A stretch of 64,000 bases of DNA from Actinophytocola sp. (GCA_009377395.1 WHUB01000009.1:472-64471), one strand, 5' to 3'; numbered from the stretch's first letter, positions 24,873 to 32,759 are shown. The notes: generated from the letters alone by a model not told the origin. Translations and numbers: made by a program.

Positions 24873-24941
24873 TCAAGAGGACTTGACAACCTCAGGACCC
24901 GCCAGGCAGGGTGTGACTAGCAAGTCATTAAGAGGACTTGA
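24873..24941. promoter_or_regulatory. Paired operator candidates for the GntR regulator
   Basis: The 12-mer AAGAGGACTTGA occurs twice, at 24875-24886 and 24930-24941, 55 bp apart. The first is inside the dyad TCAAG-AGGA-CTTGA (24873-24886). Both lie in the 106-bp gap between the regulator and the operon starting at 24970, one next to each start. Confidence 0.65.
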
Positions 24942-24969
24942 GGACATTAGGACAACGAATGGGAGAGCG

Positions 24970-25281
24970 ATGAAGTTCGCACGGATCACCCACCCGCAGG
25001 CCAGCGCCGTGCTCGCTGAGCTGGGCGATGACCTTGTGTCGGCTGAGAGAGAGGAGGAATTGATGGCTGCTGAGGTGGCCGAGATTGACCGGCTGATCGA
25101 TGAGGTGGACCGGGAGCTGGCCGCGCAGGAGCGCATCGAGGCGGTGCGGGTGTCGCGAGCGTTTACGGATGCCCGCCGTCAGCGGCGTGTTCGTCGTCGC
25201 GCGGATCGCGAGCTGTTGCGGGCGTTGCCGGAGCGGCTGGATGTGCCGGCGGCTGACGCGGTGGGAAGCGAGGCGGCCTGA
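24970..25281 (+). CDS. Small hypothetical AICE protein, helical
   Basis: 103 aa from ATG 24970, preceded by GGGAGAGCG; the longer ORF 24724 overlaps the regulator. Not recognised. Strongly helical and charged (LMAAEVAEIDRLIDEVDREL, RRQRRVRRRADRELLRALPE), probably DNA- or protein-binding. It opens the operon of small element genes and its stop shares a base with the next start. Confidence 0.65.
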   Translation: MKFARITHPQASAVLAELGDDLVSAEREEELMAAEVAEIDRLIDEVDRELAAQERIEAVRVSRAFTDARRQRRVRRRADRELLRALPERLDVPAADAVGSEAA

Positions 25282-25583
25282 TGGGTGCCTCGATGTTGCG
25301 GGAGATGACGCGGCTGCATCTGTCGCGCCCGGCGGCGGATGCCCCCGCAGCGGTGGTGGCCGCCTGGTACGAGCGCAAAGCCGTGCTGCTGGAGCACCTG
25401 GCGGCCGAACACGCCCACGGCACCGCGCGGCTGGCGGTGCAGGCGCACCAGCACGCCGCCCGCTTGATGACCCGGAATCCGACACCCACCGGCCCTGGCT
25501 CGGCGGTCCGCTCCGCCAAGACCGAATCCGCCGAGCCAGGCCTCCCCGGTTACGAGAGCACTCGAAGGGAAGAAACCCGATGA
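25281..25583 (+). CDS. Small hypothetical AICE protein
   Basis: 100 aa. The ATG overlaps the preceding TGA by one base and its own stop overlaps the WhiB-like start, so it is translationally coupled on both sides. Helical N-terminal half (AVVAAWYERKAVLLEHLAAE, LAVQAHQHAARLMTR) and a polar tail. No family recognised. Confidence 0.62.
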   Translation: MGASMLREMTRLHLSRPAADAPAAVVAAWYERKAVLLEHLAAEHAHGTARLAVQAHQHAARLMTRNPTPTGPGSAVRSAKTESAEPGLPGYESTRREETR

Positions 25584-25912
25584 TACGCACCACCAACCCC
25601 CTCGTCGGGGGCCGACCGAACGGCCGGGTGCCGCACCTGTCGCTGCACCTGCCGCCGGAGTGGGTCTCCGGCGCGCTGTGCGCGCAGACCGACCCCGAAG
25701 TCTTCTATCCGCAGGTCGGCGGCTCGGTCCGCCCGGCGAAACGCGTCTGCGCGGCGTGTCCGGTGCTGGCCGAGTGCGGCGACTACGCCCTGGCCACCGG
25801 GGAGCTGGACGGCGTGTGGGGCGGGCTCAGTGAGAACGAGCGCCGCCGCCTCCGCCGCCAGGCCCGCCGCACCGGCACCCCCGTGACCGAGCTGGGGAGG
25901 GCCGCCACGTGA
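25580..25912 (+). CDS. WhiB-like Fe-S regulator
   Basis: 110 aa from ATG 25580 (ATGA overlap). Wbl features are complete: a first Cys in GALCAQTDPEVFYP, then CAACPVLAEC (C-x2-C-x5-C) and the turn LDGVWGGLSENER, followed by a basic C-terminus RRRLRRQARR. Wbl proteins hold a [4Fe-4S] cluster and act with sigma factors as redox-sensitive regulators. Plasmid and phage copies are known to affect host gene control. Here it is inside the conjugation operon, so it may tune element or host genes. Confidence 0.9.
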   Translation: MIRTTNPLVGGRPNGRVPHLSLHLPPEWVSGALCAQTDPEVFYPQVGGSVRPAKRVCAACPVLAECGDYALATGELDGVWGGLSENERRRLRRQARRTGTPVTELGRAAT

Positions 25913-26133
25913 GCACCTTCGACGTCCTCGACCAGCACGGCCCGTGGCGACTGGCCGCCTTCCTCGGCTGCGTGGCGCTCTTCCTCGCCCTGCACGCGAT
26001 CCGGCAGCCGTTCCGGCTCATCGAGCGCGGCCTGCACGCCCTCCAGAGCGGGTTGGACGCCCGGATCACGAGCGCGCTGAGCCCACCGACCACCGGCCCA
26101 TTCCACGAGACCACCGCGCCTGCGGGCGCCTGA
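25909..26133 (+). CDS. Small membrane protein of the transfer region
   Basis: 74 aa, GTG start overlapping the WhiB-like stop by 4 nt. One transmembrane segment (LAAFLGCVALFLALHAI), then a basic/amphipathic part and a polar tail. Position and size recall the Spd (spread) proteins of Streptomyces conjugative elements, but no specific family is recognised. Confidence 0.65.
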   Translation: MSTFDVLDQHGPWRLAAFLGCVALFLALHAIRQPFRLIERGLHALQSGLDARITSALSPPTTGPFHETTAPAGA

Positions 26134-26149
26134 CCCCCGGGAGACCCAC

Positions 26150-26365
26150 GTGAGCATCTACATCGTCCTCTGCCTGATCGTCGGCATCGGTACCGGCGTG
26201 CTCGCCGCCCGCTCCGGCCAGCTCGGCTGGTTCATCGGCGGCGCCACAGCCCTCGCCCTCCTACTCGGGGTCCCGGCGATCTCCGCACCGTTCATCGACG
26301 TCGCGCAAGGCTTCGCCTCCGTCGTCGCCGACGCCGTCGGCGAGCACAGCCCACTGAGTGGGTGA
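26150..26365 (+). CDS. Small membrane protein of the transfer region
   Basis: 71 aa, GTG start with GGGAGACC upstream. Two hydrophobic helices (IYIVLCLIVGIGTGVLAA and LGWFIGGATALALLLGVPAI) and a short polar end. Spd-like by position only. Confidence 0.65.
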   Translation: MSIYIVLCLIVGIGTGVLAARSGQLGWFIGGATALALLLGVPAISAPFIDVAQGFASVVADAVGEHSPLSG

Positions 26366-26370
26366 GGCCC

Positions 26371-26457
26371 ATGCCCCTACCGCAGACCGCCCCATTGGCC
26401 CTTGTCCTGCTGGCCGCCGTCGCGCTCGCGGCGTGGCTGGCCTTCCGAAAGTGGTGA
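26371..26457 (+). CDS. 28-residue single-pass membrane peptide
   Basis: Too short for the ORF track. The ATG at 26371 starts 5 bp after the preceding stop. The peptide is essentially one helix, PLALVLLAAVALAAWLAF, ending RKW. GGTGAGG is close upstream. Its place in a tight row of small membrane genes makes it likely to be real. Confidence 0.5.
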   Translation: MPLPQTAPLALVLLAAVALAAWLAFRKW

Positions 26458-26467
26458 CACAGCCTCC

Positions 26468-26722
26468 ATGAGCACCCACAACACTCAACCCGAACCCGAA
26501 ACCAACACCGCCCGGCCCGGGCCGCTCCAGCGCCTGGGCAACGCGCTGGCCTGGTACACCCCGGAACTCTCCGTCGCCGCCGCGTCGGCCGGGGCGGCCG
26601 CCACGGTGTGGGCACCGCTCGGCGTCATCACCGCCGCGTGCGGTGCGCGCATCGCCACCAACCAGATCAACCTGGCCCGCGCGAATCGCCGCGTCCGGCG
26701 CTGGCGACTCCACATCCGATGA
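26468..26722 (+). CDS. Small membrane-associated AICE protein
   Basis: 84 aa from ATG 26468. Polar N-terminus, a moderately hydrophobic Ala-rich segment (LSVAAASAGAAATVWAPLGV) and a basic end (ARANRRVRRWRLHIR). Not recognised; probably a membrane-associated Spd-type protein. Confidence 0.6.
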   Translation: MSTHNTQPEPETNTARPGPLQRLGNALAWYTPELSVAAASAGAAATVWAPLGVITAACGARIATNQINLARANRRVRRWRLHIR

Positions 26723-26758
26723 GCAGACCGGCCAGCGGCCGGGCTGGGAGGTGGCCGG

Positions 26759-26953
26759 ATGAACACCGACCTAATGGCTCGCCACGCGCTATTCGCCGGG
26801 ATACCGGGCTCGGGCAAGGCCATGGCCGCCTCGCTCCTGTCTCGGCCGGAGTGGACACAGGCCGCCGAGCGCGGCGACGACAGCGGTGCGCGCCACCCGG
26901 TGACGGCCTCACCGGTCCCGGCTGCCTGTGCTCAGCAGGAGGTGACGGGATGA
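26759..26953 (+). CDS. Short ORF with a P-loop resembling TraB
   Basis: 64 aa, ATG with GGGAGGTGG upstream; the stop overlaps the spdB start by 4 nt. The segment ALFAGIPGSGKAMAASLL looks like the Walker A of the TraB translocase further on (FSGIMGSGKSEQ). No Walker B or other ATPase part follows. It may be a coupled small protein or the remnant of a duplicated ATPase start. Confidence 0.5.
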   Translation: MNTDLMARHALFAGIPGSGKAMAASLLSRPEWTQAAERGDDSGARHPVTASPVPAACAQQEVTG

Positions 26954-27768
26954 GTCTGCGTACCCGTGGCAGGCAGCACGACGTCTGGACGCTGCTCGGC
27001 GTCGGCGTGGTCGCGATCGCGGCGGCCGTGCTGTCGTTCTCCTCGTTGCAGGCGCTCGCCGTGCGCGCCGGTTACACCCCGGCGCTGGCTGCGCTGCTGC
27101 CGCTGGCCATCGACGCCCAAGCCGTCGTCGCGACACGAGCGTGGCTCACAGCCGGTACCTCGCAGCGGACCTACCGCTACGCCCGAGCGCTCGCGCTGGC
27201 GGCGGTGGCCGGGTCGGTGGCGGGCAACGCCGGACAGCACGCCATGACCGCCGCCGGTGTCACCACGCCCTGGTGGGTGGTGGTCGCCATCGCCTCCGTG
27301 CCACCCGTGGCGCTGGCGGCCACCGCACACCTCGCCGCCCTGCTAGCCGCCGAGAACCCGGCCACCAAACCCGCCACGACCGAGCACGCAGCAACCGAGG
27401 ATGAGCGCTCACCGGATGCACCCAGTGAGCACTCAGAGGGTGGGCGCTCACGCGCTCACACCACCCCGGCGGTGAGCGCTCACAACGGCGCTCACGACAA
27501 CGGCGGCGTGAGCGCTCAACCGGCCACGCCCGCCGATCGCGCCACGCCACGCAAGCGGTCGAGCGGGAAGCGCTCACCGAACTCGCAACGGGCTCGCGTG
27601 CTGTTCGATCAGCACGCTGAGTCGGGCACCCTCGATCAGCTCACCGGCAGGGAGATCGCCGACGCGGGGAACGTGTCGGACCCGACCGGCAGGCGGTGGC
27701 TCGCGGCGTGGCGCGCCGAACACGACGCCAACCGGCCGCAGCTCGCCGTCGTCGGCGAGCAGACCTAA
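26950..27768 (+). CDS. SpdB-like spread protein (DUF2637)
   Basis: 272 aa from ATG 26950. The N-terminal 130 residues hold four hydrophobic segments (WTLLGVGVVAIAAAVLSFSS, ALAALLPLAIDAQAVV, ALALAAVAGSVAGNAG, WWVVVAIASVPPVALAATAH), the DUF2637 pattern of SpdB proteins that help plasmids spread within mycelium. A polar linker follows, packed with TGAGCGCTCA-type palindromes at DNA level. A C-terminal helix-turn-helix-like domain (TGREIADAGNVSDPTGRRWL) closes the protein. It is cotranscribed with traB. Confidence 0.82.
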   Translation: MSLRTRGRQHDVWTLLGVGVVAIAAAVLSFSSLQALAVRAGYTPALAALLPLAIDAQAVVATRAWLTAGTSQRTYRYARALALAAVAGSVAGNAGQHAMTAAGVTTPWWVVVAIASVPPVALAATAHLAALLAAENPATKPATTEHAATEDERSPDAPSEHSEGGRSRAHTTPAVSAHNGAHDNGGVSAQPATPADRATPRKRSSGKRSPNSQRARVLFDQHAESGTLDQLTGREIADAGNVSDPTGRRWLAAWRAEHDANRPQLAVVGEQT

Positions 27769-28108
27769 CCCGAGCACTCCGGGCGGCCGCCGACCGGCTC
27801 CGTCTGGCCTTGGCGGCCATCCGGCACCCACAGCTTCGTAAATCCTCGTTCGCAGGGAGACGCGTACCAGCATGGACACCCCACACCAGAACCACGACAG
27901 CAACCACCACCAGAACCACGACGGCGGCCAGGAGAACGGGCAGGTGTTCTACCTGCCCCACGCCAACCCCGACACCGGCAGCACCGACGCCGAGCCCGAG
28001 ATCGTCGACGCGGAGATTGTCGACGACACCACCGATCAGACAAGTGAGGACGAGCGGGCCGGTGAGCGGTCTGGTGAGCGCTCAGCCGGTCGCGCGTTGG
28101 AGCGCTCG
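27402..28108. repeat. Array of TGAGCGCTCA palindromes (candidate transfer site)
   Basis: The 10-bp palindrome TGAGCGCTCA is perfect at 27402, 27473, 27509 and 28075. Near copies (one to three changes) occur at 27426, 27441, 27449, 27487, 27567, 28063 and 28099. All lie in the polar linker of the SpdB-like gene or the disordered N-terminus of traB. One perfect copy also occurs outside the element at 3079-3088. Confidence 0.7.
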
Positions 28109-30232
28109 CGGGAGCGGTTGCCGTGGCGCGCCCCGGCCGGTCAGGAGATCGACCACCGCCTGTATGGCCCGTTCGGTTATCGGCGGATCATTCCGTACGA
28201 GGCACGCGTACGGATGGCCGAGACCGGCGGCGAGTTGGCCGAACGGTCGGTCCCGGCCGCGAAGACGGGTGGGAAGGCCGTCGGGCGGCATCTGCTCTAC
28301 ACCGCCAATGGCGTCAAGATCATCGCCAAGCGGTGGCGCGACACCCATGGTGCGTCGCGGTATGAGCGGATGATGCGCGATGCCGAGGTCAAGCGTGATC
28401 AGGAAGCGTTGCGCTACTGGCAGGAAGCCGACGTGGCCGAGAAGCAGCGCCGCCACACCCGCACCATGGACTGGATCCGCTCACCGCTGGATGTGGTGAA
28501 GGCCGCCGCGATCGGGCTCGGTGCCGTGGCCGGGTTCCTGTTGGTCGTCGGCATCATGCTGGCGATCAGCTCCGGCGACATCGCCGACGTGATCACCCCG
28601 ATCGCCGGGCTGATCAATGCGGTCACCTGGACCTACTGGTTCCTGGCCACCTACGGCGCGCTGCTGCTCCTCGGCGGCACTGCGCTCGCGGCGGTGTATG
28701 CGCACGAGGAGGGCCGCAAACACGGCGACACCCCGCAGTGGCTCCAAGCCAACACCACCGGCTCTGTCGAGGTGGAGACGGCCGTGGACGAGAGCGTGAT
28801 CATGAACGCGCTGCGCAATCTCGGGCACCCGGCGTTGAACCAGAAGTTCAAGGAGGGCTGGGGCAGCTCGGTGCAGCCGATGTGGGTCCAGCCACCGCTG
28901 CCGGTCACCCACGGCTGGGAGTTCGCGCTGCGCCTGCCCGGTGGGGTTCCGGCGACCAGCATCAACGCCCGCAAGGGCGTGCTGGCCCACAACTTCGGCC
29001 GCCGCCCCGAGGAGGTGTGGGTCGAGGTCGATGACTCCGACCCGATGGCGATGAAATGCCTGGTGCTCGACCCGGGTGCACTGCGCAAACCCGTCCCGGA
29101 CTACCCGCTGCTCCACGAGGGGCAGGCCGACTTCTGGACCGGGTTCCCGGTCGGCATCGACGCCCGCTGGAACCCGATCACGACGCCGGTGTTCGAACGC
29201 AACTTCGTGTTCTCCGGGATCATGGGCTCGGGCAAGTCGGAACAGATCAACAACCTGCTCGCCGGAGCCTGCCTGGACCCGGTCGTCGACATCGACGTGT
29301 TCTGCTTCGCCGAGAACAACGACTACGAGTGGCTGCGCCCGATCGCCTCGACCATCTCGACCGGCGACACCGCCGCCAACGTCGAGGCCTGTCTGTCCCA
29401 CCTCCAGGGTCTGCAACACAGCCTCACCGAGCGCGGCAGGCTGTTGCGCGACTACGACATCAACTCCGTCACGCGTGAGGCGGCCGAAAAGGACGACCGG
29501 TTGCGGCCCCGGGTCGTGGTGATCGACGAGTGCCAGAGCTTCTTTCGCCAGGACAAGCCCGACGACCGGCGCGAGCTGGTCAACCTGGTGATCCGGTTCT
29601 ACTCGGCGGCCCGCAAGTACGGCATCGTGCTGGCGTTCGCGACCCCGACCCCGTCGGATCAGTCGCTGCCGCGTGATCTGGTCGCGGTCACCAGCAACAA
29701 GTCGTGCTTCGCCATCGGCGACAAGACCCGCAACAACGTCGTGCTCGGCGAGAAGGCCTACGAAAACGGGCTCTCAGCGCTGGAGCTGAAGCCCGCTGTC
29801 AAGCAGGGCGGGCAGATCGTCGCGCTCAACGACGTCGGCACCTCGGTCACGGTCGGATTCATGGAACGGCCCGGGCTGCTGCGCTCCTACCACCTCACCA
29901 GCGACCAGAAGGCCACCATCGTCAACCGCGGCCTCGAACTGCGCGGCGGGCGCGTCCGCCGCGCCGCCATCGAGCCGGTACCCGAGCGCGACCTGCTCGC
30001 GGACGTGGCCGCCGTCATCGCCCCCGGCGAGGAGAAGGTCAAAGCCACCGACGTCTGCGCCCGGCTGCGCGAATACGCCCCGAGCCATCGGCCCTACACC
30101 ACGCTGACCGCCGAAGCGCTGCGCGAGCAGCTCGCCGCGCACGGCTGCATGGTCACCAAGGTCGGCGTCCTCATGGTGTTCACCGAGCGTGTCCACGCCG
30201 CGCTCGCCGCCCGTGAGGGAGGGAACCCCTAA
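27872..30232 (+). CDS. traB: FtsK/SpoIIIE-type conjugative DNA translocase (TraB)
   Basis: 786 aa. In mycelial actinobacteria a single hexameric FtsK-like ATPase moves double-stranded plasmid DNA between cells. Seen: a His/Gln-rich disordered N-terminus, a double membrane pair at about 210-290 (AAAIGLGAVAGFLLVVGIML, LLLLGGTALAAVYAH), Walker A SGIMGSGKSEQ near residue 450, Walker B RVVVIDECQSF, and the C-terminal winged helix (DVCARLREYAPSHRP) that in TraB reads short cis repeats. It needs no relaxase, and none is present. The start at 27872 lies about 100 bp after spdB. Confidence 0.92.
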   Translation: MDTPHQNHDSNHHQNHDGGQENGQVFYLPHANPDTGSTDAEPEIVDAEIVDDTTDQTSEDERAGERSGERSAGRALERSRERLPWRAPAGQEIDHRLYGPFGYRRIIPYEARVRMAETGGELAERSVPAAKTGGKAVGRHLLYTANGVKIIAKRWRDTHGASRYERMMRDAEVKRDQEALRYWQEADVAEKQRRHTRTMDWIRSPLDVVKAAAIGLGAVAGFLLVVGIMLAISSGDIADVITPIAGLINAVTWTYWFLATYGALLLLGGTALAAVYAHEEGRKHGDTPQWLQANTTGSVEVETAVDESVIMNALRNLGHPALNQKFKEGWGSSVQPMWVQPPLPVTHGWEFALRLPGGVPATSINARKGVLAHNFGRRPEEVWVEVDDSDPMAMKCLVLDPGALRKPVPDYPLLHEGQADFWTGFPVGIDARWNPITTPVFERNFVFSGIMGSGKSEQINNLLAGACLDPVVDIDVFCFAENNDYEWLRPIASTISTGDTAANVEACLSHLQGLQHSLTERGRLLRDYDINSVTREAAEKDDRLRPRVVVIDECQSFFRQDKPDDRRELVNLVIRFYSAARKYGIVLAFATPTPSDQSLPRDLVAVTSNKSCFAIGDKTRNNVVLGEKAYENGLSALELKPAVKQGGQIVALNDVGTSVTVGFMERPGLLRSYHLTSDQKATIVNRGLELRGGRVRRAAIEPVPERDLLADVAAVIAPGEEKVKATDVCARLREYAPSHRPYTTLTAEALREQLAAHGCMVTKVGVLMVFTERVHAALAAREGGNP

Positions 30233-30239
30233 CCCCGGC

Positions 30240-30393
30240 GGGAAACCCGGCCACAGCAGCACTCTCAGGCCGGGTTTCCCTCACCTTCCTCACTCCCTTC
30301 CACCTCAAAACCGCAGCACACCCCGAGGGAAACCGCCCCAGGGACCGCAAGGGAATTCTCCCTTCACCCCGGCGTGCTCCCTCCAGGTTTCCC
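30240..30393. repeat. GGGAAACC iteron-like cluster upstream of the replicase (candidate oriV)
   Basis: GGGAAACC occurs four times, alternating in orientation (30240, 30273, 30327, 30386), in the only sizeable gap of the replication region. The first two form an 11-bp perfect inverted repeat (GGGAAACCCGG and its complement, 30240-30250 and 30270-30280) that may also end the traB transcript. Another dyad, AAGGGA-ATTC-TCCCTT, is at 30349-30364. Confidence 0.65.
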
Positions 30394-30445
30394 TGCCCGA
30401 TTCCCGCCTCAACTCGCTACCAACAGTGATCAGAAAGGTTCCTCG

Positions 30446-31390
30446 ATGGATACCCGTGAACACCTCACCGTCGCTGCGCTCGGCGCGGTCGAGCGGGGCT
30501 GGCACGTGTTCCCGCTACTGCCGAACGGCAAGCGTCCCGCGCTGCACGGACACGACACGTGCCCCGGCACCGGGCCCTGCGCCGACGGGCACCGGACGCC
30601 GGAGCAGCGCGCCACGACCGACCCGGCCCGCATCTGCGCCGCGTGGGCACACAAGCCGTACAACATCGGCATCGCCACCGGCCCCTCCGGGCTGTGCGTG
30701 CTCGACCTCGACACGCTGAAACACCAGGAGACGGTGCCCGACCGGTGGGCCGCCGAGAACGCCACCAGCGGCGAGGACGTGCTCGCCATCCTCGCCACCG
30801 ACGCCGGAGAGGAGCTGCCCGGCGACACCCTCACCGTCCGCACCGCGTCCGGTGGGCTGCACCTGTACTTCACCGCCCCGGCCGGGATCGAGCTGCGCAA
30901 CACCTCCGGCGAGCACGGGCGCGGGCTCGGCTGGAAGATCGACACCCGCGCGTGGGGCGGCTACGTCGTCGCCGCAGGCTCGATCACCCCAGCCGGTACC
31001 TACCAGCTCGTCTACGACGGCCACACCGCGCCGCTACCTGGCTGGCTGGCCGACCGGCTCAACCCCACACCGCCACCACCCGCGCCCGTGACGCCGATCC
31101 GCCCACGCGGCGGGCAGCGGTCGCGCTACGTCGAGGCCGCTGTGCGTGCCGAGACCGCCAAGGTCCACCACGCGGCCAAGGGCCAGCGCAACGCCGCGCT
31201 GTACGGCGCCGCCGTCGCGCTCGGCCAACTCGTCGCCGGAGGCGCGCTCACCGCCGACGAGCACGAGGCGGTGCTGCTGCGCGCCGCGGGGCGCCACATC
31301 ACCTGTCGCGCCTACAGCGAGCACGAAGCCCGCCGAACCATCGCCTCCGGCCTGCGGGCCGGGGCCAACCGACCCCGCCGCATCGCCTGA
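30446..31390 (+). CDS. Bifunctional primase-polymerase (Prim-Pol) replication protein
   Basis: 314 aa from ATG 30446, with AAAGG upstream; ORF 30374 adds a leader lying in the iteron region. Prim-Pol features: AVERGWHVFPLLPNGKRPAL, the catalytic acidic motif GLCVLDLDTLK, SGGLHLYF, and IDTRAWGGYVVAAGSI. A short helical C-terminal domain follows (YGAAVALGQLVAGGALTADE). Prim-Pol proteins start replication of many AICEs and plasmids. With the ATPase next door and the iteron-like repeats upstream it forms a complete replication module. Confidence 0.9.
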   Translation: MDTREHLTVAALGAVERGWHVFPLLPNGKRPALHGHDTCPGTGPCADGHRTPEQRATTDPARICAAWAHKPYNIGIATGPSGLCVLDLDTLKHQETVPDRWAAENATSGEDVLAILATDAGEELPGDTLTVRTASGGLHLYFTAPAGIELRNTSGEHGRGLGWKIDTRAWGGYVVAAGSITPAGTYQLVYDGHTAPLPGWLADRLNPTPPPPAPVTPIRPRGGQRSRYVEAAVRAETAKVHHAAKGQRNAALYGAAVALGQLVAGGALTADEHEAVLLRAAGRHITCRAYSEHEARRTIASGLRAGANRPRRIA

Positions 31391-31419
31391 CAGGTCGTCT
31401 CTCGGAGGTAGCGCAACTC

Positions 31420-32469
31420 ATGACATCGCCACGCCCACTCTCCTCAGTACCCGACCAACCGGCGCGGAAGACGCGTTGGACCGACGCCGAACTCATGGCC
31501 GTCCAATTCCCGGAGCCGCGCTGGGCCGTCCCCGGCCTGCTCTGCGAAGGCCTCAACCTGCTCGCCGGAGCACCCAAGCTCGGCAAGTCCTGGCTCTCGC
31601 TCGGGATCGCGGCCGACATCGCCAACGGCGACCCCGCGCTCAACTCGATCGAGGTCGAGCGCGGCCCGGTGCTCTACTGCGCCCTGGAGGACACCGGCCG
31701 TCGCCTGCAACGACGGCGCCGTCAGATGCTCGCCCACGGTGGACGTCCGTCGGCCATGCTCACGCTGGAGACCGCCTCGCCCACCATGAGCCACGGCGGC
31801 GAGGCCCTGTTGGTGGATTGGCTGGAGGAAAACCCGCACGCGCGGCTGGTCATCATCGACACCTTCGCCAAGATGCGCGGCTCCGACCCCGTCAGCTCGT
31901 CGGCCTACGCCGCCGACTACGCCGCCGCCGCGCGGTTCAAAACCATCGCCGACCACTACAGCGTGCCGTTCCTGCTCATCCACCACGTCCGCAAGCAAGG
32001 CGCCGAGGACTTCCAATCGCTGGTGTCCGGCACCAACGGGCTCACCGGCGCCGTCGACGCCACCCTCGTCCTCGAACGCGGGCGCGGCCAAGCAGACGGC
32101 GTTCTGCACATCACCGGCCGCGACGTCGAAGAAACCGACTACGCCATGACCTTCGACGCCCGCTCCGGCGCCTGGACCCTGCTCGACGGCCCCGCCGACG
32201 ACCATCTGCTCAACGACACCCGCTCGGCCATCAACCGGTTCGTGCGCGAGCACCCCGGGACCACCCCCGCCGTGATCGCCGACGCCCTCGACCTCAAGCC
32301 CACGACGGTCCGCCAGACCTGCACCCGCATGGCCAAAGCCGGACAACTCCACCCAGCGCCCGGCGGCACCTACCACCCGCCCAAGCCGAGTGACAGCGCA
32401 GACACCCCCGAGGTGTCACAGCTGTCACTTTGTCACTCAACCGACGCTGACCAGGGAGGACACCAGTGA
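31420..32469 (+). CDS. RecA-like AAA ATPase / replicative helicase-type protein (RepA-like)
   Basis: 349 aa. Walker A LAGAPKLGKSWLSLGI, Walker B ARLVIIDTFAKM, the sensor-like FLLIHHVRKQ and GLTGAVDATLVLERG match the AAA_25/RepA hexameric helicase family. A C-terminal winged helix (VIADALDLKPTTVRQTCTRM) is probably for DNA binding. It follows the Prim-Pol gene by 29 bp; the GGAGG before the chosen ATG is about 12 nt away, so the start is moderately sure. It likely unwinds DNA for the Prim-Pol. Confidence 0.85.
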   Translation: MTSPRPLSSVPDQPARKTRWTDAELMAVQFPEPRWAVPGLLCEGLNLLAGAPKLGKSWLSLGIAADIANGDPALNSIEVERGPVLYCALEDTGRRLQRRRRQMLAHGGRPSAMLTLETASPTMSHGGEALLVDWLEENPHARLVIIDTFAKMRGSDPVSSSAYAADYAAAARFKTIADHYSVPFLLIHHVRKQGAEDFQSLVSGTNGLTGAVDATLVLERGRGQADGVLHITGRDVEETDYAMTFDARSGAWTLLDGPADDHLLNDTRSAINRFVREHPGTTPAVIADALDLKPTTVRQTCTRMAKAGQLHPAPGGTYHPPKPSDSADTPEVSQLSLCHSTDADQGGHQ

Positions 32470-32501
32470 CACCACCTGTGACACCCACCCGCACCTGTCA
32501 C
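32390..32501. repeat. Cluster of seven TGTCAC/GTGACA motifs at the repA-xis junction
   Basis: TGTCAC on either strand occurs at 32390, 32414, 32423, 32431, 32466, 32478 and 32496 (left ends), spanning the end of the ATPase gene and the start of xis. The spacing is not uniform. It is a candidate operator or excisionase-binding region. Confidence 0.6.
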
Positions 32502-32759
32502 ACCGTGCCCTCACCGGGCGGCGAGGAGACCGCATTGGACGCCGAGAAGGGTCAGATACCTGACCGTGCTCTCTATCGAGTCAGCGAGGCAGAACAGCTG
32601 CTGTCGCTGAGCCGGTCAGCCATCTACGAGGACATACGCGCCGGGAGGTTGCAGTCCGTCCGTCGCGGGCGCTCGCGGCTCATCCCAGCAGCCGCCATCC
32701 AGGAGTACGTCCAGCTGCTGATCAACGAATCGGAGGATGCTCATGAGCAAGCGGCGTAG
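32466..32759 (+). CDS. xis: Excisionase / AlpA-MerR-type DNA-binding protein (Xis)
   Basis: 97 aa, GTG start overlapping the ATPase stop by 4 nt. The last 60 residues are a small winged helix, LYRVSEAEQLLSLSRSAIYE, DIRAGRLQSVRRGRSRLIPA, the excisionase form seen in AICEs. It should steer the integrase toward excision. The N-terminal 35 residues coincide with the TGTCAC repeats and look unconstrained; translation could start at a later codon. Its end overlaps the integrase start. Confidence 0.85.
   Translation: MTPPVTPTRTCHTVPSPGGEETALDAEKGQIPDRALYRVSEAEQLLSLSRSAIYEDIRAGRLQSVRRGRSRLIPAAAIQEYVQLLINESEDAHEQAA

Noticed and set aside
27377-27600. CRISPR-like array in the SpdB-like gene
   Set aside because: The repeats are 10-bp palindromes with irregular short spacing inside a coding frame; no repeat-spacer regularity and no cas genes.
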